The notes below the pieces were generated by a model, which did not search any database, was not told where the DNA came from, and worked only from the letters and a program-made list of their open reading frames with translations. Source: Methylicorpusculum oleiharenae (lineage in GTDB: Bacteria > Pseudomonadota > Gammaproteobacteria > Methylococcales > Methylomonadaceae). Taken from it: 64,000 bases of DNA. The position numbers and the translations under genes were made by a program. Positions 17,553-25,741 of the stretch are shown here, one piece after another. How positions within the stretch are numbered: the stretch's first letter is position 1; each line of letters starts with the position of its first letter. Location: the NCBI RefSeq assembly GCF_009828925.2, contig NZ_WUTY02000003.1:1-64000 (forward strand), read 5' to 3'.

Positions 17553-17921
17553 ATGAATACAGACCCTGAAACACCTATTAACACCCCGTCATGGTTAGGT
17601 ATCGGCGCCATTTTAGCCGCTATAGGGGCTTCGGCCTGCTGTGTCGGGCCTTTTCTATTTTTATCTTTAGGCATTGGTGGGGCATGGATGAGTACGCTTA
17701 CGGCAATGGAACCGGCCCGTCCTTTTTTTATCACCCTGACCCTAGTCTTTATGGCATTAGGGTATCGCAAACTTTATCGGACACCTTCCTGTTGTGAAGA
17801 AGGTGCGAGCTGCGCCATAGCCAACATCCAACGCAAACAACGCCTAGTGTTTTGGCTTGGCTCTGCGTTCATTTTGCTGCTACTTGCCTTTCCGTGGGTA
17901 GCACCCTTTTTTATAGCTTGA
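17553..17921 (+). CDS. merT: Mercuric ion transporter MerT
   Basis: 122 residues with three membrane segments (about 14-36, 48-66, 96-118). The vicinal Cys pair in the first segment (GASACCVGP) and a second Cys pair in the loop (PSCCEEGASC) mark MerT, which accepts Hg(II) from MerP and moves it into the cytoplasm. AGGAG lies before the ATG. It is followed after 10 bases by merP. Confidence 0.9.
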   Translation: MNTDPETPINTPSWLGIGAILAAIGASACCVGPFLFLSLGIGGAWMSTLTAMEPARPFFITLTLVFMALGYRKLYRTPSCCEEGASCAIANIQRKQRLVFWLGSAFILLLLAFPWVAPFFIA

Positions 17922-17931
17922 GAGAATCGAT

Positions 17932-18258
17932 ATGACAATTAAAACCAGTTTGTTAATTTTGAGCTTGTCATCAAGCACACTGTGGATGCCGACAGCCTAT
18001 GCTGAAACCACTGTTGCACAGCCAAACCAACAGCAAACGGTGACGCTGAATATAGAAAACATGACTTGCGCAATGTGTACAGTCACCATCAAAAAAGCCT
18101 TACAGAAAGTCGAAGGCGTACAAGCAGTAGCTGTCGATTACGATTCCAAAACGGCGGTGATCTCTTTCGATGGCACAAAAACCGATAGTGCAGCCCTGAT
18201 CAAAGCCACGACGGATGCTGGCTATCCGGGTTCCATAGCCACACCTGTTTCTCGATAA
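17932..18258 (+). CDS. merP: Periplasmic mercury-binding protein MerP
   Basis: 108 residues. The signal peptide ends near AYAET (residue 25). The mature part is one HMA domain with NMTCAMCTVTIKKAL, the metal-binding Cys-x-x-Cys loop, and the closing strand VISFDG. It picks up Hg(II) in the periplasm and hands it to MerT. Confidence 0.9.
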   Translation: MTIKTSLLILSLSSSTLWMPTAYAETTVAQPNQQQTVTLNIENMTCAMCTVTIKKALQKVEGVQAVAVDYDSKTAVISFDGTKTDSAALIKATTDAGYPGSIATPVSR

Positions 18259-18275
18259 AGTCGAGGATATGGTCT

Positions 18276-18728
18276 ATGTCTGATTGTTGCAGCCCAAATA
18301 CACCTACTAAAACCAAACAGATTTGTCCTGAATGCGGCTCCACTTGTAAAAGTGTCGGTATGCCTACGCTTTATCATCAGGTCAGGTTTCCCGAGAATGA
18401 GGCAATTATCACTGACAGCTATTTTTTTTGCCCTGCCAAAACATGCTCAGTTGGGTACTTTTCCAGTGCGGGCAACATCATTATTCCAAAACAGCATTTC
18501 CGAAGTTATCGAGCCATTCAAAACGACGGGCTTTGTTACTGTTTTGATATTGACGCCGAGCAGTATTTAACGGCGTTAAAAGATCAACGGGCAGAGCCGA
18601 TCAAAGCTTTCGTCATGCAACGAACTCAAGCCGGGGAATGTGCGTGTGAAATTAGAAACCCGTCAGGCCAATGCTGTTTAGCGAATTTCAAGCGTTTAGA
18701 AAATGAGCGCAAAACAGATGTCAAATGA
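18276..18728 (+). CDS. Cysteine-rich CopZ-like metallochaperone domain protein
   Basis: 150 residues with about 14 cysteines: CCSPNT at the N-terminus, CPECGSTCK, FCPAKTCSVGYF, GLCYCFDID, GECACEIRNPSGQCC. This matches the N-terminal zinc/[2Fe-2S] domain of Archaeoglobus-type CopZ and related putative iron-sulfur metallochaperones; the C-terminal HMA domain of those proteins is absent here and is supplied by MerP next door. It is the last gene of the mer unit, in the position where merA is usually found. Confidence 0.75.
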   Translation: MSDCCSPNTPTKTKQICPECGSTCKSVGMPTLYHQVRFPENEAIITDSYFFCPAKTCSVGYFSSAGNIIIPKQHFRSYRAIQNDGLCYCFDIDAEQYLTALKDQRAEPIKAFVMQRTQAGECACEIRNPSGQCCLANFKRLENERKTDVK

Positions 18729-18812
18729 TCGCTATAAACCAGTCATTCGGAGAACTGATTTTTTTATTTATAACAGACCAATGGACGGCTGCCGCCGATG
18801 GCCATCGACATA

Positions 18813-18981
18813 TTTCAGTTGCAAATAATCCTGGTTTGCGGCGGATGATTGCAGGTCGGTATGAATGATTGCAGGTTCAGTTGCAAATAATCTCGGTTTG
18901 AATGGCCTTCAGTTGCATTTAATTCCGGTCGAAAATTGCGCTGATTGCTGGTTTGAGGGTTTTTGATTGCAAGCCGCTACA
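18813..18981 (-). repeat. Right transposon end
   Basis: The inverted copy of 13333-13500, ending ...AAGCCGCTACA at 18981, with the same TTGCAAATAAT words as transposase sites. The preceding 18729-18812 holds no gene. Confidence 0.85.
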
Positions 18982-19649
18982 AGTAGTGAATAGTTTCCGG
19001 GTTTACATTCAGTGGTAACTTTGTCAAAAGTGGCGGTATATACTGAAGGATTAAATTCACCTGGTGTGATGCTGGTTGTAGGCAATGCAGTCGATCTTGA
19101 TGTCTCAGTGGGTTTAATCGGAGAACCCGCACCCATCGATAGGGCAGCGAAATCAATCGCTAAATATGTAGCAATATCATTTATTTTGTTGATGGTGTCT
19201 GCATGGGTGATAGTTAGCAAACCCAAAGGACTTACGCCTACCGCCATATTGTTTTGGCCGATCCAATTTTTGCTGTATCGCAGCAAAAACACATTACGCA
19301 AATCTGGCAATGTCTCTCCACCTCGATTATCAACGAGGCTTACGGTGATTTGTTTTTTGTTGTCCTCAGTTTGGTCGGGTTTTGACGTACCTTTACTCTG
19401 AGCTTCGATTCTAGTAACTGTTACGTTAATCCGAATGTCCCGTTTGGGCATGTAGTAGACAATTCCATCACTAATACTTCTTCTCGAGTGACATATATTG
19501 ACTTCTGAACCTATAGCGGCTTTGTCATTTTTAGCAGGGTCGGCTTCGCCACATATTACTTCAGAGGTAATGCTTGCACACCCTGTCAATTCCAAGCATC
19601 CTGCAAATACCAAAAGCCATACAAATATTTTTTTGTAGTTATAAAGCAT
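18982..19649 (-). pseudogene. 5' half of a lipoprotein gene split by the transposon
   Basis: It starts at ATG 19649 with GAGAGG upstream. A lipoprotein signal (KKIFVWLLVFAGCLELTGC, lipobox LTGC) gives an outer- or inner-membrane lipoprotein. The half ends in GNYSLL at the AGTAGT duplication and continues in frame at 13326 as IDPLNLDEDN. The intact product would be 452 residues. The function is unknown. Confidence 0.85.
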
Positions 19650-19719
19650 AGCAACAATCCTCTCTTTTGTGACCAGAGACTTAGCTTTAGTTGTTTGATG
19701 AAATAGGGTAAGGGTAAGG

Positions 19720-19969
19720 GTAAGGATTCGTGAGAATTTAGGCAATAGCGTCCTTTATCATGTGCAAAAAACCTTAGCACATAATTTACGTATGGAATAA
19801 CATTACGACGCTGTTTTTCGTACATTTTTTTGGGGTGGCTTGAGCAGCAATGGCGGCACTTTATCGAATCAGCAGGAAAATAGTTGTTCCCGACATAGGC
19901 GTAGTCTCGTCATGGCGAGCAAATCGCATTAGTTTAGCTGCTATTGCCCAAAATCGCACGAATCCTTAC
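19720..19969. mobile_element. MITE-like element upstream of the split lipoprotein gene
   Basis: About 30-bp imperfect inverted repeats: GTAAGGATTCGTG...GGCAATAGC on the left and its complement on the right. The outer words (CCTTACGG on the right) match the ends of the 229-bp MITEs. A (GGGTAA)3 run at 19706-19723 abuts the left end. There is no gene inside; the rest of 19970-20083 is empty. Confidence 0.5.
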
Positions 19970-20083
19970 GGTCACACGGTCACCCTATATGTAGCGGTCC
20001 GATAACATCCGCCAGGAACCACATTAACTGAGAATTAAAAGAGGCACGCCGAAAGCCGCACGCAGGCCCCGATGACGGCCTCA

Positions 20084-20481
20084 TTATACGAATGGGTTGA
20101 ACACGGACACTTGAAAGCGTTCAAAATCCCGGATGTTTCGGGTGACTACAGTAAGCTTGTGCACAAGCGCACTGGCCGCGATCATAGCATCTTCATAGAC
20201 CGTGTCCGACTGACGGTGCATCAGTTTCGCCCATAGCCGAAAGGTCACAGCGTCCATGGGCAATACATTATAGGTAGCTCCCACCTGATCGGCCCATGCC
20301 TCTATATCCGCAGCCTTGGCAGGGGCTTGCTCGCGTGTGATTTCAATGCCTGCTTGGATTTCACCGAGTGTCACAGCAGACAGGTAAAGTTCAGCATCGG
20401 CTACGCCTTCGATCCACGCTACTACCGCTCCATGGGGGCGAACCTTGCGCAACTCCGAAACAACATTGGTATCAGGGGGCC
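20084..20481 (-). pseudogene. VapC/FitB-type PIN toxin missing its first codons
   Basis: About 130 codons of a PIN-domain ribonuclease: DTNVVSELRKVRP (first acidic residue kept), LSAVTLGEIQAGI, YEDAMIAASAL and VTRNIRDF, ending VFNPFV. The 5' end, only a few residues before DTN, is replaced by the terminal repeat of a Tn3-type element at 20482. No antitoxin gene is left upstream. It is likely inactive unless started at the internal TTG (20452), which would lack the first Asp. Confidence 0.8.
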
Positions 20482-20682
20482 TGTGGAAGAACCCCCAAAA
20501 GTGTTCGTTCTGAGTTAAGCCACTTTCAAGTAGTAACGTTTTAAATATTCTTCAATCTCATAAAACTGATTTTAAATGTCTTTTTAACCTGGTGTCCGGA
20601 AAACTATCATTGGTGGCAATGCCGGAAAATGTTCGACAACAAGGTGGCAAAATGAGTTGTCGGACGATAAGATAGGAGGACT

Positions 20683-20838
20683 GGTGGGCGAAAACCTGTC
20701 ATCTCTGCCGATCAGTTGCAGCGAGCGCGGGAACACATCGCCAACAGATTGAACGTCTGCGAAGACGCAATGGGGCTCAAGGTTGGCAAGACGGCTTTAT
20801 ATGCCGCACTGCAATCCGCCAGTGTAGCCGATTCCTGA
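20683..20838 (+). pseudogene. C-terminal remnant of a Tn3-type resolvase
   Basis: It reads GGRKPVISADQLQRAREHIAN followed by LKVGKTALYAALQ and ends in a stop. This is the linker and helix-turn-helix of a serine resolvase. The catalytic domain is absent and no start codon is in frame. It shows the element derives from a complete Tn3-family transposon. Confidence 0.75.
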
Positions 20839-20854
20839 CATGGAGCAAACAACG

Positions 20855-21238
20855 ATGAAAAGTAAGCAAGGCAGCGCCTTCATCACGTCCAGAAAGGGCT
20901 TTTGTTATCTCACGGTAAAAGTCGGCAGAAGCAATTTCAACATCAAGCGTATTCGCAACTACACGCTTGAGCCGCAGGAAAAGCGTGACATGCGCCGCTT
21001 GTACCCCGACTATCTCTTTGACTGGAAGAAAATCAATCAGCAGCTTGCCGAAAAGAGGGAGGTATGCAGAGCCTACCGCTCCAGGCGTCAAGCGCCCCGG
21101 AATACGGAGCGCACCTCAGACCCGTTCGTCATGGTGTCTTATGACCCAAGGACGCGCACAGTCTACGCATCCGATGCAGGCAATTCATTAGCATTGCTTG
21201 ACGCTGTTCTACAAATTGAACGCGCCAATAAAAAGTAG
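20855..21238 (+). CDS. Unknown protein carried by the miniature Tn3 element
   Basis: 127 residues from ATG 20855 (GGAG 9 bases upstream; an earlier ATG at 20840 is less likely). It is basic (many K and R) with a beta-rich N-terminus (FITSRKGFCYLTVKVG), a helical middle (LFDWKKINQQLAEKREV) and a C-terminal strand-helix (RTRTVYASDAGNSLALLDAVL). There are no membrane segments. No family is recognised. It is the only intact gene in the element. Confidence 0.6.
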   Translation: MKSKQGSAFITSRKGFCYLTVKVGRSNFNIKRIRNYTLEPQEKRDMRRLYPDYLFDWKKINQQLAEKREVCRAYRSRRQAPRNTERTSDPFVMVSYDPRTRTVYASDAGNSLALLDAVLQIERANKK

Positions 21239-21375
21239 TCCCAACAGCCAATGCAGTCGCCTTCTGAAAATGACAAGGGGCTTAGCTCAGAACGAACACT
21301 TTTGGGGGTTCTTCCACAGAGGCCCTTACAGGAAGGCTTTTGATCACAGCAAACACTACCGCGATAGCGGTTTAG

Positions 21376-21690
21376 TCCAAGAACGATTATGTTGAGCTTC
21401 ACATAATCGTTCCGTTGGACTTCAAACCCCACTACCACTCGAAGACCCCGCATTACAACTCAATCTATAGGGCTGACTTGATAGCTAAAGCCGTCAAATG
21501 GGCCGATTGGCTGGATGCTCGGTTTGTGACTTATAACGCAAATAACTCCGATATACAGAAAGCGACACCATCGGCAACTGAAATAACGAAAACCCTTGTG
21601 TCTGCACCGAGTCAGCAACCCGTCAACACAGTTGCGAGGAATACTTCCGGATATGTCCCACGAAAACTCATCATTAACGGGCAACCGTAA
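21376..21690 (+). CDS. Hypothetical protein, start uncertain
   Basis: An open frame reads SKNDYVELHIIVPLDFKPHYH...KWADWLDARFVTY and ends in a Ser/Thr-rich tail. The only candidate start after the upstream stop is TTG at 21415, which would cut the first strand, so the gene may be 5'-truncated. It lies between the Tn3-type element and the HU gene. No family is recognised. Confidence 0.35.
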   Translation, partial: SKNDYVELHIIVPLDFKPHYHSKTPHYNSIYRADLIAKAVKWADWLDARFVTYNANNSDIQKATPSATEITKTLVSAPSQQPVNTVARNTSGYVPRKLIINGQP

Positions 21691-21760
21691 ACAGCAGTCT
21701 TTAAATTTTAGCGGCTAAAATTATGCCGTTTAGACACGACCAGCCAATCAACGCCAGGGA

Positions 21761-22036
21761 TTAGACATTAACAGTGTCTTTTAAAGATTTACCGGCTTTA
21801 AAACTCGGCAATTTTGCAGCGGCGATGGTGATTTCTTCCCCGGTTTGTGGGTTGCGACCTTTACGTTCGGCTCGTTCCTTGACTTCAAAACTGCCAAAAC
21901 CTACCAAGGCCACCGAATCACCTGCTTTTAAAGCGGTTTCGATGGATTTTATAATGCCCTCTAAGCCACGACCGGCGTCAGCTTTGGTTAGATTGGCGTG
22001 TTCAGCGATAGCAGTGATCAGATCAGATTTGTTCAT
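21761..22036 (-). CDS. hup: HU-family nucleoid protein
   Basis: 91 residues: [20 protein letters not shown], then [21 protein letters not shown] and PQTGEEITI, ending [11 protein letters not shown]. This is the full length of HU and includes the proline-tipped DNA-binding arm. GGAG precedes the ATG. Plasmid-borne HU genes can reduce the cost of plasmid carriage or assist recombination; which one applies is not known. Confidence 0.93.
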   Translation of the reverse strand: MNKSDLITAIAEHANLTKADAGRGLEGIIKSIETALKAGDSVALVGFGSFEVKERAERKGRNPQTGEEITIAAAKLPSFKAGKSLKDTVNV

Positions 22037-22287
22037 GTAAGGTTGCTCCGTAAGTTAAAACAGTTAGGGTAAATGAGTTGTGTGGGTTTCTTAAACTAAC
22101 TTTTAGGCGGTATATAAAAATGCACAGGCAATTTAATGGTTAATTAACCAAATGAACGCTTGTCACAAGCCCCCCCTGTATCAATTGGTATTCGTGGCTT
22201 ACAGTTGTGTTATTGATTTTACAATCACCATTAAATTTCTTGGTAAGTTATTGAATATATATAGGACCGAAAGCTGTCTTTCTCTGT

Positions 22288-23379
22288 TTAAGTGTTAATG
22301 ACTTTCTTAATTGGCACAATCGGATGGGCTCGGTCTTGGGGCGATCCAGGGTGAGCGGAAAAATAAACTTTTTGTCCGATCTCTACCTTTGAGTCGTAAT
22401 AACTGTCTCTGTGAAAAAAAACGTCCGAGCCTTCTGTCGAAATATATCCAAATGATCCGTTAGTGGTAGCAGGGAAGGATTTCACAACTCCTATGCGCCG
22501 AGGAAAGGTGCTATAACAAACCGATGCGGCCATATCGGCAAGTTCGAATGCTGTCGGACGCTCTGTTGGGTTCATGCTGAAGCACTTTTGGATAATCGCC
22601 CAAAGGGTTTCTGTCAGCGGCTTAAATTGGTTAAGCGCAGAAAGCCTTGATGGATGCACTGGTAAAATTCCTGAAACAATTTTCGGGATTGCTCCAAGCC
22701 CTTCACCAAAAGGTGCTTGTCCCATCATGAGCCTATAAATTATTGCGCCCAAAGCCCATACATCGGATGGGGTATCAGCCTTCTTTGGGTTTTCAATTAT
22801 TTCCGGGCTCATGTATGGCAATGCCCCAAACATTGTCGAGCTATTCAAAATAGTTGATTGAGTTTTAGCAGCTCGCTCCAGCTCCTCCTCGGCTAATTTT
22901 GCGATACCGAAGTCAGTTATTTTAAACTCGAGGCCTTTACTAGATTGCTCAACGATAATATTGCTTGGCTTTAAGTCGCGATGAACGACGCCAACTTGAT
23001 GAGAGGCGCGAAGTGCCATTGATAGTTGGTGTAGGCATTGTGCTACCAAGTGGGAGTCCGGGTATGGCATCGTGTGCGTAATAAATTCTTCCAGGTTGCA
23101 GCCTGGAACCAGTTCTTCTACTAAATGGGCCCGCTCACTGCTCTCAAGATAGTCATAAGTCTTCGCAACATAAGGGTGGCTTATGCGCGCACTCAATGCG
23201 GCACTGGCCTTGAAGCGTTTACTGGCGGAGTCGTTTTTGGGGGTCTTTACAGCAACTTTTCTTTTTAAAATACGATCCGTAGCAACATAAACCTCTTGCA
23301 TACCGCCAGCTGCTAAAAACTTTTCAATGAAGTAACGGTCCGCGATTAAGTCGGAAGGCGAGTAAATGTGGTCTGTCAT
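22288..23379 (-). CDS. Ser/Thr protein kinase with C-terminal cold-shock-like domain
   Basis: 363 residues. Kinase domain about 8-270: glycine loop AAGGMQEVYVA, KVAVKTPK (catalytic Lys), VVHRDLKPSN, TDFGIAK, LPYMSPEII, all catalytic residues present. Residues about 300-358 read GVVKSFPATTNGSFGYIST, then DVFFHRDSYYDSKVEIGQK and VYFSA, the layout of a cold-shock/OB nucleic-acid-binding domain. This fusion suggests a kinase that senses or binds nucleic acid. The ATG overlaps the preceding kinase stop by 4 bases; it is the last gene of the PP2C-kinase-kinase unit. Confidence 0.88.
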   Translation of the reverse strand: MTDHIYSPSDLIADRYFIEKFLAAGGMQEVYVATDRILKRKVAVKTPKNDSASKRFKASAALSARISHPYVAKTYDYLESSERAHLVEELVPGCNLEEFITHTMPYPDSHLVAQCLHQLSMALRASHQVGVVHRDLKPSNIIVEQSSKGLEFKITDFGIAKLAEEELERAAKTQSTILNSSTMFGALPYMSPEIIENPKKADTPSDVWALGAIIYRLMMGQAPFGEGLGAIPKIVSGILPVHPSRLSALNQFKPLTETLWAIIQKCFSMNPTERPTAFELADMAASVCYSTFPRRIGVVKSFPATTNGSFGYISTEGSDVFFHRDSYYDSKVEIGQKVYFSAHPGSPQDRAHPIVPIKKVINT

Positions 23380-24428
23380 ATCTTCACCTCAGGATGGCTT
23401 ACGTCGAACGTTACAAACTTACGGAGCCCGGAACTTCCAAGAGTAATGACATGCGATCCGGATAGCACCATACCTTGAACAGCGTTTTGGTTATTTACAT
23501 ACACATGACCAATAACCGAACCAACGTTGAAATCAAATCCATCGTAAGCAACTTCTATGGAGTTCACCTGATGAGAAGCCTTCACCGATTTGCCGATAGT
23601 GTCGAGTATCAAGGTTTGGCTAGAAGATACTAAAGTGGCTTTATGTTGGCCATATAAGAGTTCCCGTTGGAAGGCTATAGCAATTTCCGCAGCAGATGGC
23701 CTGTCGTTTGGAGGCACCGCCAGGCATTTGTCAATAAGGTGGGCAATCCTAGTATTGCTTAGCCCTTTATTTCCTATGCCATCAGCGGGAGCTAGAGCAA
23801 CCGGTTTTTGTGGCCAAGGCATGGCGCAAGGAGGTAGATTCCCGGTTATCAGATCGAACATCATGGCTCCAAACGCATATATGTCAATTGGTTTATCAAT
23901 TATCGGCGGCGAGTTAAATAGTTCGGGGGCCATATAGCCAGGAGTGCCAGTGAGGGTTACCGTTGAAGTGGGCAATGTGGTTGTCTTGGCAAGCCCGAAG
24001 TCGAAGATGCGAATATAGCCAGCTGCATCGTATTTCATGTTGTTCGGCTTGATGTCACGATGCACAACCATTCGGGCATGTATTTCTGCTATTCCTGTTG
24101 CTACCTGAAATCCAAGTTTATAAAATTCCTCCAAATTGAGTGGATTGAATGCAAATAATAATAGATCACTGCCAGGCAAGTACTCCTCAACGATAGAAAT
24201 ATCCGTCCCTGTGCTATTAATTAGCACGTCATAGATTTCTACAACGTGTTTAGACTTAGCTTCTTGCAGCGCAACTACCTCATCAATTAATCGGTTCAAA
24301 TGGGCAGAGTGGTTTATCTTCTTAATAGCGACTTTACGTTGAAGAACTTGGTCTTCGCAGATAATTGCATGTCCAAAGCCACCAGAAATAGGAGGGAGAA
24401 TAGGCTTGTAACGAGCAGGTAACGTCAA
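23376..24428 (-). CDS. Ser/Thr protein kinase with C-terminal beta-rich domain
   Basis: 350 residues. Kinase domain about 8-255: ISGGFGHAII, KVAIKKIN, MVVHRDIKPNN, IFDFGLAK, GTPGYMAPELF, all intact. After it about 85 residues of beta-rich sequence (TLILDTIGKSVKAS, GSVIGHVYVNNQNAVQGMVL, HVITLGSSG) form an unassigned sensor-like domain. There is no membrane segment, so it is cytoplasmic. Its ATG overlaps the PP2C stop by 4 bases. It probably phosphorylates proteins of the linked Zorya operon or the second kinase; this is inferred from context. Confidence 0.88.
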   Translation of the reverse strand: MTLPARYKPILPPISGGFGHAIICEDQVLQRKVAIKKINHSAHLNRLIDEVVALQEAKSKHVVEIYDVLINSTGTDISIVEEYLPGSDLLLFAFNPLNLEEFYKLGFQVATGIAEIHARMVVHRDIKPNNMKYDAAGYIRIFDFGLAKTTTLPTSTVTLTGTPGYMAPELFNSPPIIDKPIDIYAFGAMMFDLITGNLPPCAMPWPQKPVALAPADGIGNKGLSNTRIAHLIDKCLAVPPNDRPSAAEIAIAFQRELLYGQHKATLVSSSQTLILDTIGKSVKASHQVNSIEVAYDGFDFNVGSVIGHVYVNNQNAVQGMVLSGSHVITLGSSGLRKFVTFDVSHPEVKI

Positions 24429-25612
24429 TTGCTATCCTCTGTAATGTCATTGCTTTTTGGCTCTATTAGCTCTAAAACAATCTGATTTTGAAGCGTGGTC
24501 GCACGTTTTTCTTTTTTCCTAGTTCTCTTTGCGGGCTTGCTGGGAGGCTCATTCTGGCTTTTTACAACATTGTCATTTTGTTTATCATCATGGCCTGCAT
24601 TTGTTGGAATATCGGCCTCGGCGCTGGCAGGAATATAAGTTTTATGATTGCGATTATGGGTATCGTTATCCAAATCATTCAGAAGGAGCATTTGGAAAGA
24701 ACTTGCCGGAATGTCTAGAGTTATTTCTCGGACAGATTTTGGTAGCGTTCCAAAATCAATCCGCTCTGGTGCCAATATGACGGACGAGTTATCCGTGGAT
24801 CCGCAGCGGCGAGAAATATCAACGAGGTTGCTAGCTAGTTTTGTTACGGGAAGCCCAGCTTTTAGAAGGCCTTTGATCATTTCATCGCCTATACAATGGG
24901 CTCCATCGGTAGATAACAAGAAATGTCTTGAACTGTTATCGTTAACTGCCGTACTTAAATCTATGACGTGCGGCTCAAGAACTGGGCCAATACCAATGAA
25001 CTGAACAAGTCTATTATCTTGGTAAGAGTCTTCTTCCGCGCTTTTACCTCGATAATGCCTAAACTGTTCTCCTAAAGTGTCATCCAAGGTAAGCCGACGA
25101 AGAGAATGTTTTTCAACAGCGTAGATTCTGCTGTCCCCTACGTTGAGGCCTATTGCGCCCTGCTTGCCATAAAGGATTGCTGATAGCGTAGAGCCACCAG
25201 CTCCCTTCAGCTTTTCATGCACCCGTTGATTAGCATATAGAGTTGCCGCTACTAGCAGACTCTTTAGCCCGACAGATGCCTTACCGGAAGAGAGAAATGC
25301 AATGAATGCACTTATTGCTAGTGACGATGCTAAATCGCCGTCTTGCATACCGCCCATACCATCAGCTACTACGACCGCAGCTAATGGTGACCGAGCATAG
25401 CTCTGGTCCGACACATAGAAAAATGCAACCAAATCTTGATTGCTCTCTCGATAATCGCCTTTTGATGTTGCCAGTTCGACACCGTATTTAGTAATTTTAG
25501 AGAAGCCATCCTTGTCGCGCTTGCTGGTTAGCCATTCAAACGCGCTAGTCTCAATTGTACGCACTAGCGGAAAACGATCGGTCTTCAAATTTTCTTGGGG
25601 CATGTCATGCAC
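24425..25612 (-). CDS. PP2C-family protein phosphatase
   Basis: 395 residues. PP2C motifs: VVVADGMGGMQDGD (metal-binding Asp-Gly), LNVGDSRIYAV, LLSTDGAHC and GSTDNSSVIL, so the metal site is intact. Residues about 300-395 form a disordered, lysine-rich tail. It opposes the two kinases encoded directly downstream. The gene starts 130 bases after zorD on the same strand; that gap has no clear terminator. Met 1 or Met 4 may be the start. Confidence 0.9.
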   Translation of the reverse strand: MHDMPQENLKTDRFPLVRTIETSAFEWLTSKRDKDGFSKITKYGVELATSKGDYRESNQDLVAFFYVSDQSYARSPLAAVVVADGMGGMQDGDLASSLAISAFIAFLSSGKASVGLKSLLVAATLYANQRVHEKLKGAGGSTLSAILYGKQGAIGLNVGDSRIYAVEKHSLRRLTLDDTLGEQFRHYRGKSAEEDSYQDNRLVQFIGIGPVLEPHVIDLSTAVNDNSSRHFLLSTDGAHCIGDEMIKGLLKAGLPVTKLASNLVDISRRCGSTDNSSVILAPERIDFGTLPKSVREITLDIPASSFQMLLLNDLDNDTHNRNHKTYIPASAEADIPTNAGHDDKQNDNVVKSQNEPPSKPAKRTRKKEKRATTLQNQIVLELIEPKSNDITEDSN

Positions 25613-25741
25613 TTAAGCTTGGGTTGGTCCGTTTCAATGTCTATTTTTGTCATTATACATATCGAATGATTAGCTGCGCCTGTACTTAAAAGATCATCGA
25701 CAATGGCCCCTTGGACACATAAGATTTTTCACCGCACTTCT

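Larger units (their letters stand above)
13333..18981. mobile_element. Tn402/Tn7-like mercury transposon, 5649 bp
   Basis: Ends are TGTAGCGG...CCGCTACA. The flanking direct repeat AGTAGT occurs at 13327-13332 and 18982-18987 (6 bp as read; the internal AGT repeat leaves its true length slightly ambiguous). Transposition genes run leftward (resolvase, DDE transposase, AAA ATPase). Cargo runs rightward (merR, merT, merP, a metal-chaperone gene). There is no tniQ or tnsA and no merA. The insertion splits a lipoprotein gene precisely, so it is comparatively recent. Confidence 0.9.
20482..21318. mobile_element. Miniature Tn3-family element (837 bp)
   Basis: 38-bp inverted repeats (20482-20519 and 21281-21318, one mismatch). 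They end internally in GAGTTAAG/GAGCTAAG, the length and inner end typical of Tn3-family transposons. There is no tnpA; inside are a resolvase 3' remnant and one small gene. It interrupts the vapC remnant. No clean 5-bp target duplication is seen. Confidence 0.75.
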
